DNA of 8,007 nt from Planctomycetota bacterium (GTDB taxonomy: Bacteria > Planctomycetota > Phycisphaerae > UBA1845), in the NCBI GenBank assembly GCA_022561255.1, contig JADFRO010000124.1, positions 1-8,007 on the forward strand. Direction: 5' to 3'. Every line of letters starts with the position of its first letter. The first letter of the stretch is position 1. The translations under genes were made by a program, and so were the position numbers. The notes beneath the pieces were generated by a model that had not been told where the DNA came from, made no database searches, and worked only from the letters and a program-made list of their open reading frames with translations. Shown piece after piece: positions 1 to 6,268 of this stretch.

Positions 1-389
1 AGCGCGGCTACCTTACGAAAGAGCCCGCAGACCTCGAAGGCCCGTTCGATCTTGCGGTCGCAGCCACGAACGGCAACGCCAAGATTGTGGTCGTCTCCTC
101 CCTTGAGTTCGCCCTCGACTCGGTGGCCTTTGCTCAGGGACTTCAGATGACCGCTCGGGGTTTCACACTCCACTCGCGGAATCCCGGCAACGTGACGCTG
201 CTGATCAACTCGCTGCACTGGCTCAACGACAACACGGATTTTATGAACGTTGGGGAGCCCATCGACGCCGCTGTCCTGAAGATTCCCGATCCGTCAACGG
301 TTCTGATGGTCAAAGTGCTGACGATTTTTGTTTGGCCGGTGCTTGCGTTGGGCTTTGGCGGCGTGGTGTGGTGGGTACGGCGAAAGTAG
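1..389 (+). CDS. GldG-type ABC-cluster membrane protein, C-terminal part
   Basis: This is the 3' end of a gene that begins before the window; the reading frame starts at base 3 and stops with TAG at 387-389, leaving about 128 residues. The visible part has the pattern I associate with the end of GldG / 'ABC-type uncharacterized transport system' proteins: a strand ending in IVVVSSLEFA, then a GN..LLINSLHWL helix, a short linker, one hydrophobic helix (VLTIFVWPVLALGFGGVVWW) and a basic RRK tail that should face the cytoplasm. The strand is usually followed by GDSDF in relatives; here it reads SSLEF. The bulk of the protein would be periplasmic, tethered beside an ABC-2 permease. The next gene, 10 bases downstream, encodes a DUF4340 protein, the usual partner in such clusters, which supports the call. 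The ATPase and permease genes would lie upstream, outside the window. Substrate is unknown. Confidence 0.75.
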   Translation, partial: RGYLTKEPADLEGPFDLAVAATNGNAKIVVVSSLEFALDSVAFAQGLQMTARGFTLHSRNPGNVTLLINSLHWLNDNTDFMNVGEPIDAAVLKIPDPSTVLMVKVLTIFVWPVLALGFGGVVWWVRRK

Positions 390-399
390 ATCAACAGCG

Positions 400-2694
400 A
401 TGAAAACGAATACGACGGTACTGCTGGCGGTTGTCCTGGGCGGTTTGGTTTTGGGGTTTTTCGCCCTACAGGCGTCGCCGCCGAGTCAAAGCGATGCGCT
501 CACGCCGCTTTCACGACAGACGGCGGACACCACTCAAGATCTGATAACGGACAAGCTCGGCGACGTTGTCAAAGTCTCTGTCGTAAAAAAGGGTCAGCAG
601 CCGTGGCTCTTCGAGAAGAAGAGTCGTGAGGGCGAGGCGGGGACCGCTATGTGGCGCATGACCTCGCCGTTCGACGTCAAGGTTGTGTCGTGGGAGGTGG
701 ATCGATTCGGGCGCGAGCTCGGGCGCTTGCAGTACGAGCTGAGTTATGAACCTGGGCAAGAGGGAGCGGTTTCCGTCGCGGACGCAGGTCTCGAGCCGCC
801 GCAGGCGACCGTTACCCTTACGGACGCCGACGGCAAAACGGTAACCGTCGAGATTGGCAACGCGGTTTCTCAAAGAGAAACCTACGTGCGTCTTGCGGGC
901 ACTGGTGTGATCTGCGTCGGCCAATCAAATCTGCGTACGCTGTTTAAGTCCACGCCCATCGAGTATCGCGATCGGCAAGTCTGGAACTTCTCGCCGGAGC
1001 ACGCGGTTCGCGTCGAAATCGAGGATCGTTCGTCGCAAAGCGCTCCCACGTCATACGTTTTCGCCAAAGATGGGTCGCGCTGGATGATTGAGGCTCCGGT
1101 GAGCGCACGTGGGACGGATAAGATCGCCGAAATGGTTACGACGATCAGTCGTCTGCGTGTTGCCAAGTGGCATGAGGATGCGAAGGACCGGTTGGCTGTC
1201 TACGGCTTGGAGCCGGCGGCGCTGACCATTCGTGTGACCGTCGAGGAGCCGGCGATCGTGGCGGACGATGATGACGCCGATTCGCCACCGGCTCCACCGA
1301 CAATCGTTGTGTATGAGTTCCACGTCGCCGATCGCACGCCGATCGGAGAGGTGACACAGACCTACGCACGCGTCGGCGAAGAATCGGTCGTCGCTACGAT
1401 CTCCAAGGTGGTCGCCGACAAGCTCAGGCCGAACCTGTCCCAGTGGCGTGAAATGCGGATCACGACGGCCGACGTCGATCGGGCGACGCGAATCGAACTG
1501 ACCGTCGAAGGAGCGTCGACGACGCTTGTGAAGAAAGACGACGACTGGACGTTTGAGGGGGATGGTGGAGCGGCGGAGGCGGTGCAGGCAACGGCTCTGC
1601 TCACCGCGGTAAAGAATCTTGAGGCGGTCGTCTTCGTGGAGGTGAGTTCGGGCGACGTTTCCTCGTTCGGCCTGACGCCACCGCGCGCCGAAGTGCGTCT
1701 GACGGTGCCCGGTGTGGAGGGTGCGGAGCGTATCGCCGTCGGCGGCTACACGGACGAATCCACCAAACGAATGGTCTACGTGCGACGAAACGATCTGATG
1801 TCGATCGCGAAGGTGCGCGTTGCCACCGTGGAAGCGCTGCTACGCTCTCCGTCGGATTACCGCGATCGAACGATTTTCGCCATTCCCGCCGGTACGGTTC
1901 AGAGCGTTTCGTTGACGGCGAGCAACCGGTTCACGGAAGATCGCGTTGGACTCGCCTTCGAGCGTGAAGGCGACGGATGGCGGATGACCGTTCCGGTGAC
2001 GGCAGCGGTGCGCTCGGGTCGGTTGGATTCCTTGGTTAAAGTGTTGAGCAGTCTACGCGCGGAGGCGATTGCCGCGGACTCGGGCGAGGCAACGGCGTAT
2101 GGTCTGCACGCGCCGGCTGTCTCCGTAAAACTTACGACCGAGACCGAGGAATCGTTCGATCTTTCGGTCACCGAGCACGAGGGTTCGTATTACGCGATGC
2201 GATCGGGGCTTCCCTCGATTTACGCCGTGGACCAGTCGTTTTACGACCGGTTGTTTGATGAGTTTCGATCCGAAAAAGTGCTCGCGTTCGATGACACGAA
2301 GGTGACGCGGTTTTCGATTCGGCGCGGAGCACAAACCCATACGTTTGTCCGGGAGGGCGAGGGCTGGACGTATGCGGCTGAGACCGATTTGCCCCTCGAT
2401 GCGGCCAAGGTCGACAACCTGCTGCTGCAAATCAGGGATCTCAAAACCAACCGGTTCGTCGTCCACGATGGTGCCGAGACCGGCGCTTATGGGCTTGGCG
2501 CCCCGGAGTACGAAGTGACGGTGTCCATAGACGGCGCTGATCCCCAGGTGCTGTTGGTTTCGCCACGCAAATCTCACGTCACGACAGAGCCCGGCTATTT
2601 CGCGTCGACGAAGGGTCAGCCGGGCGTCTACCTTCTCACCGCCGACACGTTGGAGCGGATCGCAGTCGATCTCGACACGCTTGAGGCTCGCTGA
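400..2694 (+). CDS. Membrane-anchored DUF4340 protein with five internal modules
   Basis: 764 residues from ATG at 400. An in-frame ATG at 328 exists, but using it would overlap the preceding gene by 62 bases and put 24 polar residues ahead of what is otherwise a clean N-terminal membrane anchor (residues 5-24, VLLAVVLGGLVLGFFAL), so 400 is preferred. No strong Shine-Dalgarno is visible; translation may be coupled to the preceding gene, which stops 10 bases upstream. The rest should be extracytoplasmic. It is built from five modules, each with a Trp (W85, W228, W383, W527, W656) followed 41-45 residues later by a Gly-Leu-(x)-Pro turn, usually preceded by Tyr or Phe (G130, G269, G424, G568, G698). 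This is the pattern of DUF4340 repeats. Module 2 carries an acidic, proline-rich insertion (residues 288-300, ADDDDADSPPAPP). YRDR occurs before the second and fourth modules. DUF4340 proteins accompany GldG-like ABC systems; their molecular role is not established. Family assignment is fairly secure, function is not. Confidence 0.82.
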   Translation: MKTNTTVLLAVVLGGLVLGFFALQASPPSQSDALTPLSRQTADTTQDLITDKLGDVVKVSVVKKGQQPWLFEKKSREGEAGTAMWRMTSPFDVKVVSWEVDRFGRELGRLQYELSYEPGQEGAVSVADAGLEPPQATVTLTDADGKTVTVEIGNAVSQRETYVRLAGTGVICVGQSNLRTLFKSTPIEYRDRQVWNFSPEHAVRVEIEDRSSQSAPTSYVFAKDGSRWMIEAPVSARGTDKIAEMVTTISRLRVAKWHEDAKDRLAVYGLEPAALTIRVTVEEPAIVADDDDADSPPAPPTIVVYEFHVADRTPIGEVTQTYARVGEESVVATISKVVADKLRPNLSQWREMRITTADVDRATRIELTVEGASTTLVKKDDDWTFEGDGGAAEAVQATALLTAVKNLEAVVFVEVSSGDVSSFGLTPPRAEVRLTVPGVEGAERIAVGGYTDESTKRMVYVRRNDLMSIAKVRVATVEALLRSPSDYRDRTIFAIPAGTVQSVSLTASNRFTEDRVGLAFEREGDGWRMTVPVTAAVRSGRLDSLVKVLSSLRAEAIAADSGEATAYGLHAPAVSVKLTTETEESFDLSVTEHEGSYYAMRSGLPSIYAVDQSFYDRLFDEFRSEKVLAFDDTKVTRFSIRRGAQTHTFVREGEGWTYAAETDLPLDAAKVDNLLLQIRDLKTNRFVVHDGAETGAYGLGAPEYEVTVSIDGADPQVLLVSPRKSHVTTEPGYFASTKGQPGVYLLTADTLERIAVDLDTLEAR

Positions 2695-2934
2695 CGGCCC
2701 GTGGAAATCGCCGAGTGTTTGGGAAATAACAACGCATCGTTCCCGGACTTGTTGGACGTCCCCCAACGCGCGGGTATTCCGAGGGGTTACCCTAGGCGTC
2801 AAAAACGCGGATCATGTCGTTTTCTGCTGGAATTCCGTGAAGTGGTACACTATGATGCGCTAGCTTTGGTGTTGGACGTCAGCCGATGGGGCGGGAGTCA
2901 CTTTCGGTGGCGCGGCGGGCTGCTTGGCGTTTGG

Positions 2935-3342
2935 CTACGGTTGGACGGTCGGAGATTCGGGCAGCACAACCCAACCAAGGCGGTTTGATTTTCTGAACCG
3001 GATCGGTTCGATCGGTCGAACCTGCTTGAGTCGGATCAACGTGGCGAATCGAGCGTTCTTGTGACGCTCAAAGAAGGCGGGCTCAGCCCGCAGCGACCGG
3101 TGGTAGCGTTTCTGTAGCGCAGCCATTTCGGGTCCACCCAGCGGGTGAAGGAAGGTGACGTTCCCCGCTCGCGCTCGTGCTCTGATAGGTCCACCGCTTT
3201 GTTTGAACCACAGGATGTCTCCTTTACGCACCGATCCGAATGGGACGCGTCGGGTTTGGGAGAGGCGGCATTCCGTCGTTTTCGTACCCTTGAGGATCGC
3301 GTCGAGGTAGGGTTTGTGCAAGATGACAAGGTGATGTGCCAC
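2935..3342 (-). CDS. ASCH-domain (PUA-like fold) protein
   Basis: 135 residues on the minus strand, from GTG at 3342 to TAG at 2935-2937. The start is fixed by an in-frame TGA two codons upstream (TGA CTC GTG) and by the N-terminal strand MAHHLVILHKPYLDAI, which matches the beginning of short ASCH proteins. The ASCH signature GxKxxExR is present at residues 19-26 (GTKTTECR), followed by a beta-rich PFGSVRKGDILWFKQSGG segment (34-50) and a C-terminal RLGWVVLPE strand (121-129). ASCH domains are small RNA-binding-like folds related to PUA; some members (YqfB type) hydrolyse acetylated cytidine nucleosides, but most have no known reaction, so none is assigned here. It is divergent from the response-regulator gene, sharing a 137-base intergenic region, and convergent with the DUF4340 gene. 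No clear Shine-Dalgarno is seen. The tandem heptamer ACGAGTC ACGAGTC (3341-3354) overlaps the start region. Confidence 0.75.
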   Translation of the reverse strand: MAHHLVILHKPYLDAILKGTKTTECRLSQTRRVPFGSVRKGDILWFKQSGGPIRARARAGNVTFLHPLGGPEMAALQKRYHRSLRAEPAFFERHKNARFATLIRLKQVRPIEPIRFRKSNRLGWVVLPESPTVQP

Positions 3343-3426
3343 GAGTCACGAGTCTTCTTGGTAGTCGCCCCGAAGGGCGCGGCGTAGCGACTGGAACATG
3401 ATATAGCGTAACGCTTGATGTTGCAT

Positions 3427-3439
3427 CTACGCGGCGTAG
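3427..3439. promoter_or_regulatory. 13-bp palindrome, candidate operator upstream of the response regulator
   Basis: CTACGC-G-GCGTAG is a perfect inverted repeat about the central G, 40 bases upstream of the ATG at 3480. A weaker relative, AGCGT-A-ACGCT, lies at 3405-3415. A poor sigma-70-like pair (TTGATG at 3415-3420, 16-base spacer, TAGTAG at 3437-3442) would place the palindrome in the promoter spacer. The regulator just downstream has an XRE helix-turn-helix, a class that often binds short palindromes near its own promoter, so autoregulation is a reasonable guess. The repeat itself is seen; its function is inferred. Confidence 0.3.
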
Positions 3440-3465
3440 TAGCGTCGCGGATCCACTAGGCAGGC

Positions 3466-3471
3466 AGAGGA
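3466..3471 (+). promoter_or_regulatory. Ribosome binding site of the response regulator
   Basis: AGAGGA ends eight bases before the ATG at 3480, the best Shine-Dalgarno match in the window. It supports ATG 3480 as the start. Confidence 0.65.
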
Positions 3472-3479
3472 AAAGACAC

Positions 3480-4085
3480 ATGGCTGTACGACACCACGTC
3501 AAAGTACTTGTCATTGATGACGATCCGTCGATCTGTAAGACCGTCGGGTTGCTACTGGAGGACCGTGGTTACAACCCGCGTACCTACACCAGTCCTGAGG
3601 AGGCGATCGAGGCGGCGCGGGAGGAATCGTTTCAGATCGCGTTGATCGACCTCCGCATGCCTTCCATGGATGGCGTGGAGGTGGTGGGCAAGCTCAAGGC
3701 GATCGACGAGCGCATGAGTTGTATCGTGATGACCGCCTATCCGGACCTGGACAGCGCCACGGAGACGATGCGCCAGGGGTCGTGCGACTACATCGCCAAG
3801 CCTTTCAAACAGGACGAACTCGTCGCGTCGATCGATCGTGCGTGCCAGCGGATGGGGATCATCTATACAGACGAGACCGAGCTGAACCGGTTGATCGGTC
3901 AGCGCATCCGTAGCCATCGCCTCAGCCAAAACCTGACGCTCCGGCAGCTTTCCGACCGAACCGATCTGACGACGTCGCAGCTTTCGCAGGTCGAGCTCGG
4001 AAAGAACGCGGCGTCCATCTGGGCGCTGGCGAGGATCAGCAACGCCCTGGGACTTCAGGTGTCCGAGTTGCTTGACGGGTTGTAG
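3480..4085 (+). CDS. Response regulator with receiver and XRE-type HTH output domain
   Basis: 201 residues, ATG start with a clear AGAGGA site. Residues 7-122 form a complete phosphoreceiver: acidic pair D13/D14 (VIDDDP), phosphoacceptor D57 (ALIDLRMPSMDG), conserved T85 (VMTAYPD) and K107 (KPF), so it should be phosphorylatable. After a short linker, residues 137-200 are an XRE/HTH_3 domain (IGQRIRSHRLSQNLTLRQLS then TSQLSQVELGKNAASIW and LARISNALGLQVSELL), a DNA-binding fold of the lambda-Cro type. Receivers are far more often joined to winged-helix, LuxR or Fis/AAA outputs, so receiver-XRE is an uncommon combination. The receiver itself resembles the NtrC/FixJ side of the family (IALIDLRMP, YDYIAKPF-like ending). 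No histidine kinase is in the window, so it is an orphan here. It is divergent from the ASCH gene and convergent with mcsB, 21 bases apart. Targets are unknown. Confidence 0.88.
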   Translation: MAVRHHVKVLVIDDDPSICKTVGLLLEDRGYNPRTYTSPEEAIEAAREESFQIALIDLRMPSMDGVEVVGKLKAIDERMSCIVMTAYPDLDSATETMRQGSCDYIAKPFKQDELVASIDRACQRMGIIYTDETELNRLIGQRIRSHRLSQNLTLRQLSDRTDLTTSQLSQVELGKNAASIWALARISNALGLQVSELLDGL

Positions 4086-4106
4086 CGGTTGATCCGCCGG
4101 TCGGTG

Positions 4107-5156
4107 TTACGCCAGCTTGTTGCGGATGTAGTCGGCGCGGACGATTCGTCGTTCTTTTTCGTCGAGTTGTTTTCCGGAGAACTTTTGGAGGTGCGCCGGT
4201 TGTGTATTGAGGAAGAGTTCGTTGAGTAGCGACAAGTCGAACTTGTCAAAGCGTTGCATGTGGATGCCCAGGCGAATCGGGGACAACAGCGCTTGCGTTT
4301 CGCTGCTGCTAATTTTTCGGGCGTGGCGCAGTAGACCGTAGGCACGCCAAATCTTGTCGTCGAGTCTCGCGGCGTCCTTTTTGGCGAGCGACTCGCGCGC
4401 AGTTCGCTCGTACTCGACGATCTTCGGGATGATGCTGTCGCTAAACGTCTTGATGATGGCTTCTTCTGTTTTTCCAAGCGTAGTCTGGTTGGAAACCTGG
4501 TACAGGTCGCCGATGGCTTCGGTTCCCTCCCCGTGCAATCCACGAACCGCCAGGCGCATGTCGCGTGCCGCCCGGGCGACACGTTCGATGTCTTTGGTCA
4601 AACGCAATGCCGGCAGGTGCAGCATGACCGAAACGCGAATGCCCGTCCCGACGTTGGTCGGACAGGCGGTCAGATACCCCAGTTGCCGATCGAACGCGAA
4701 CGCCAGATTCTTCGCCAGCGCGTCGTCGACGGCGCTGACATCGGTCCACAACGCTTCGAGCTGCATTCCGCTGCGAAGCGCCTGAATGCGGAGGTGGTCC
4801 TCCTCGTTGATCATTAACGCTTGCGTTTCGTCCGGTGAGACGGTCACACCGCGACTTCCTTCGCCGGCGGCGTGCTGGCGACTGATCAGATGGCGCTCGA
4901 CCAGCATGGCTCGATCGACCGAATCGATCTCGTCCAGGTCGACGAGCAGGGCATCGGCGCCGGTGGGCGTACTCGTGGCTTCGGCGGCGAGACGCCGGTA
5001 GATCTCCGTTCGCTCACTTTCGCTCGCGGTGGTGAGAAAAGGGTGCTCCGCGAGGTTCCGCGCGAGGCGAATCCGCGAGGAAACCACCACGTCGGACATT
5101 GGCCCGTCGCCGCGGAGCCATTCTCCGGTTGTCTTGCGTAGGTCGTCGAGAATCAT
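4107..5156 (-). CDS. mcsB: Protein-arginine kinase McsB
   Basis: 349 residues, ATG at 5156, TAA at 4107-4109; length is normal for the family. McsB transfers phosphate from ATP to arginine side chains of proteins, in Firmicutes marking them for ClpCP degradation. Phosphagen-kinase motifs are all visible: SSRIR (26-30, phosphate-binding arginines), NEEDH (117-121, catalytic Glu E119 probable), CPTNVGTG (165-172, active-site Cys C165), and RGLHGEGTEAIGDLYQVSNQ (205-224, with E210 the second catalytic Glu). The C-terminal element that in characterised McsB reads RDxxRA and binds phosphoarginine allosterically reads RRIVRA here (336-341), an Asp-to-Arg change. The ATG overlaps the mcsA stop as ATGA (5153-5156), so the two are co-transcribed and translationally coupled. 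No ctsR or clpC is adjacent, unlike Firmicutes operons. It converges with the response-regulator gene. Identity is secure; kinase activity is very likely from intact motifs. Confidence 0.95.
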   Translation of the reverse strand: MILDDLRKTTGEWLRGDGPMSDVVVSSRIRLARNLAEHPFLTTASESERTEIYRRLAAEATSTPTGADALLVDLDEIDSVDRAMLVERHLISRQHAAGEGSRGVTVSPDETQALMINEEDHLRIQALRSGMQLEALWTDVSAVDDALAKNLAFAFDRQLGYLTACPTNVGTGIRVSVMLHLPALRLTKDIERVARAARDMRLAVRGLHGEGTEAIGDLYQVSNQTTLGKTEEAIIKTFSDSIIPKIVEYERTARESLAKKDAARLDDKIWRAYGLLRHARKISSSETQALLSPIRLGIHMQRFDKFDLSLLNELFLNTQPAHLQKFSGKQLDEKERRIVRADYIRNKLA

Positions 5157-5644
5157 TTGGATTCGAGGTTTTGGATTTCGTCGCGTACTTTGGCTGCGAC
5201 TTCGTAGTCTTCAGACTCCACAGCTTCCTGAAGCTCCTTGCGCAGACGTAACAGGCCGGTCTGCCTGCGGACAGTGACGTCAGCGGTCGCGGGCACTTTG
5301 CCGACGTGATGCGTTGCGCCCTCGTGAGCGCGCTCGATCAACGGGCTGAGCTGCTTTGCGAACGCGACGTAATCGTGTGGGCAGCCGAGCTGTCCGTGAA
5401 GCTGGAACTCTCGGAAGGTCAGTCCGCATTGCGGGCAGGCGAGATCGTCGCTGCCGCTCGCCTCCGCCTTGTGCTTGATGAACTGCTGCAGAATCTCGTT
5501 CGTCGTGTGGTACTTCTGCTTGACGATGACCCCTTCCTTGGCGGCGCAATCCTCACACAGATGCCGCTCCCGCTTCTCGGGGACGGTGTCGGTGATGTGC
5601 ACCGTGGCCTTGGATTCCTGACAGCGTTGGCAGAGAATGCTCAT
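5153..5644 (-). CDS. mcsA: McsA-like zinc-finger / UVR-motif activator of McsB
   Basis: 163 residues from ATG at 5644. An ATG at 5686 would add 14 residues (MGRWRIRVRYEESA) before the conserved MSILCQRC start and would overlap the predicted transcription start, so 5644 is chosen; a weak GAAGAG precedes it. Two zinc modules are seen: C5-x2-C8 with C30-x2-C33, and C70-x2-C73 with C88-P-H-D91. In Firmicutes McsA the last position is Cys (CxxC); here it is Asp, so the second site has three Cys plus another ligand, possibly H83, H90 or D91. The C-terminus (131-163, LRLRKELQEAVESEDYEVAA and on) is a UVR helical hairpin as in UvrB/UvrC. Between them lies a conserved HHVGKVP segment. McsA binds and activates McsB and links it to Clp protease. 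The stop TGA overlaps the mcsB ATG. A promoter with an embedded palindrome lies upstream. Confidence 0.9.
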   Translation of the reverse strand: MSILCQRCQESKATVHITDTVPEKRERHLCEDCAAKEGVIVKQKYHTTNEILQQFIKHKAEASGSDDLACPQCGLTFREFQLHGQLGCPHDYVAFAKQLSPLIERAHEGATHHVGKVPATADVTVRRQTGLLRLRKELQEAVESEDYEVAAKVRDEIQNLESK

Positions 5645-5689
5645 GGCTGACTCTTCGTAGCGGACCCGGATTCTCCAGCGTCCCAATAA

Positions 5690-5718
5690 ACTCTATGCAT
5701 TTGCAAATGTATCGTCAA
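5690..5718 (-). promoter_or_regulatory. Predicted sigma-70-like promoter of mcsAB
   Basis: Read on the minus strand: TTGACG (5718-5713), a 17-base spacer (5712-5696) and TAGAGT (5695-5690). The -35 matches the consensus at five of six positions and the -10 at four of six. Transcription would start near 5683, giving a leader of about 39 bases before the mcsA ATG at 5644. It allows mcsAB to be expressed independently of the PTPS gene, which ends 142 bases upstream. Confidence 0.55.
5695..5712. promoter_or_regulatory. Palindromic candidate operator in the mcsA promoter spacer
   Basis: ATGCATTTGCAAATGTAT: the inner 12 bases CATTTGCAAATG (5698-5709) are a perfect palindrome, and the outer AT/AT also pair, with a single mismatched pair (G5697/T5710). 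The element coincides almost exactly with the spacer between the predicted -35 and -10, the classic place for a dimeric repressor. It does not resemble the CtsR heptamer repeat (AGGTCAAA type) or CIRCE, the known heat-shock operators. The sequence and symmetry are observed; the repressor is unknown. Confidence 0.5.
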
Positions 5719-5786
5719 TCCGACCGCGAATTCTTCATTAAGGAATCCGGCGCGTCGTCGGGAAATCGGTACGCGGCGTGCGGTTT

Positions 5787-6173
5787 CTACGGCCCTGCAG
5801 CGCTGGGGCGGCGGTTCGGCTCGTACGCGGCTACGCAGCCGGGGGCTTCGGTGACTTCGATACGCGCGAGCGAGTCGAAACCACCATCGGCAAGGCGGTC
5901 GAAAACCACGCGGGCGACGACTTCGGCGGTGGGGTTCATGCCCCCCAGTGCTTGGTGGTCCGTCAGATCGGTGTATTGAAATTGCGCTACGGCTTCACGC
6001 AGCGCCGCCTGCGCCTTGCCAAAATCCACGACCATTCCGATGTCACTGAGGTCGACTCGCGTGAAATGCGCTCGAACGCTCCAGTCGTGCCCGTGCTGAG
6101 GTTCCACGCTACCGTCGGCGAAGCGCACGCGATGCGTCGCGGAAAAACCAGCCTCGACCGTTACCGTAAACAT
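5787..6173 (-). CDS. PTPS/QueD-family enzyme, PTPS-III-like (probable folate branch)
   Basis: 128 residues, ATG at 6173, TAG at 5787-5789, with AGG six bases before the start. It is a 6-pyruvoyltetrahydropterin synthase superfamily (COG0720) protein acting on 7,8-dihydroneopterin triphosphate or a derivative. Zinc ligands H14 (FSATHR), H27 and H29 (HGH) are present, as are VVDFGK (48-53), the catalytic D72-H73 pair (LTDHQAL), NPTAE (80-84) and the substrate-binding Glu E109 (VTEAPGCVAAY). The catalytic Cys of QueD, four residues before the first H of HGH, is Val (V23), while Glu sits three before it (E24, VEPQHGH). As I recall, E-x-x-HGH marks PTPS-III, which makes 6-hydroxymethyldihydropterin and replaces dihydroneopterin aldolase (FolB) in folate synthesis. 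A queuosine role is therefore unlikely. The gene is divergent from trpE and upstream of mcsA. A TACAAT -10-like element lies at 6239-6234 on the minus strand. Family is secure, subtype probable. Confidence 0.85.
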   Translation of the reverse strand: MFTVTVEAGFSATHRVRFADGSVEPQHGHDWSVRAHFTRVDLSDIGMVVDFGKAQAALREAVAQFQYTDLTDHQALGGMNPTAEVVARVVFDRLADGGFDSLARIEVTEAPGCVAAYEPNRRPSAAGP

Positions 6174-6233
6174 CAGACCTAGCGCTCCAGCGTTCCGCGC
6201 CCGCGGCGTTCACGCACGGCGGGCGGCTGCTCC

Positions 6234-6239
6234 ATTGTA
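6234..6239 (-). promoter_or_regulatory. Possible -10 element for the PTPS gene
   Basis: TACAAT on the minus strand, five of six matches to consensus, about 60 bases upstream of the PTPS start. No good -35 is found at 16-18 bases (GTGCGT at 17), so this is weak evidence. Confidence 0.3.
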
Positions 6240-6268
6240 GTGGCAGGTCGGCTGCGACGCACGCGGCG

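Noticed and set aside
328..399. N-terminal extension of the DUF4340 gene from ATG 328
   Set aside because: It overlaps the GldG-type gene in another frame and adds polar residues before the membrane anchor.
2053..2802. 249-codon minus-strand open frame opposite the DUF4340 gene
   Set aside because: It is the antisense of a well-supported gene, its translation is Arg/His-rich with no recognisable motif, and it runs into non-coding DNA.
2782..2808. Two small hairpins (AGGG-GTTA-CCCT; GCGT-CAAAA-ACGC) after the DUF4340 gene
   Set aside because: Four-base-pair stems and no following T-run; not a convincing terminator.
2843..2856. Extended -10-like TGGTACACTATGAT
   Set aside because: No -35 at a suitable distance and no plus-strand gene downstream.
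2751..2880. Direct repeat GTTGGACGTC at 2751-2760 and 2871-2880
   Set aside because: Only ten bases, 120 apart, with no symmetry or gene context; could be chance.
2701..2988. Plus-strand 95-codon frame in the DUF4340-ASCH gap
   Set aside because: No Shine-Dalgarno, no family resemblance, and it overlaps the conserved end of the ASCH gene. I treat 2695-2934 as non-coding.
4085..4097. GCGG-TTGAT-CCGC hairpin between the response regulator and mcsB
   Set aside because: A four-pair stem with no T-run on either strand; too weak to call a bidirectional terminator.
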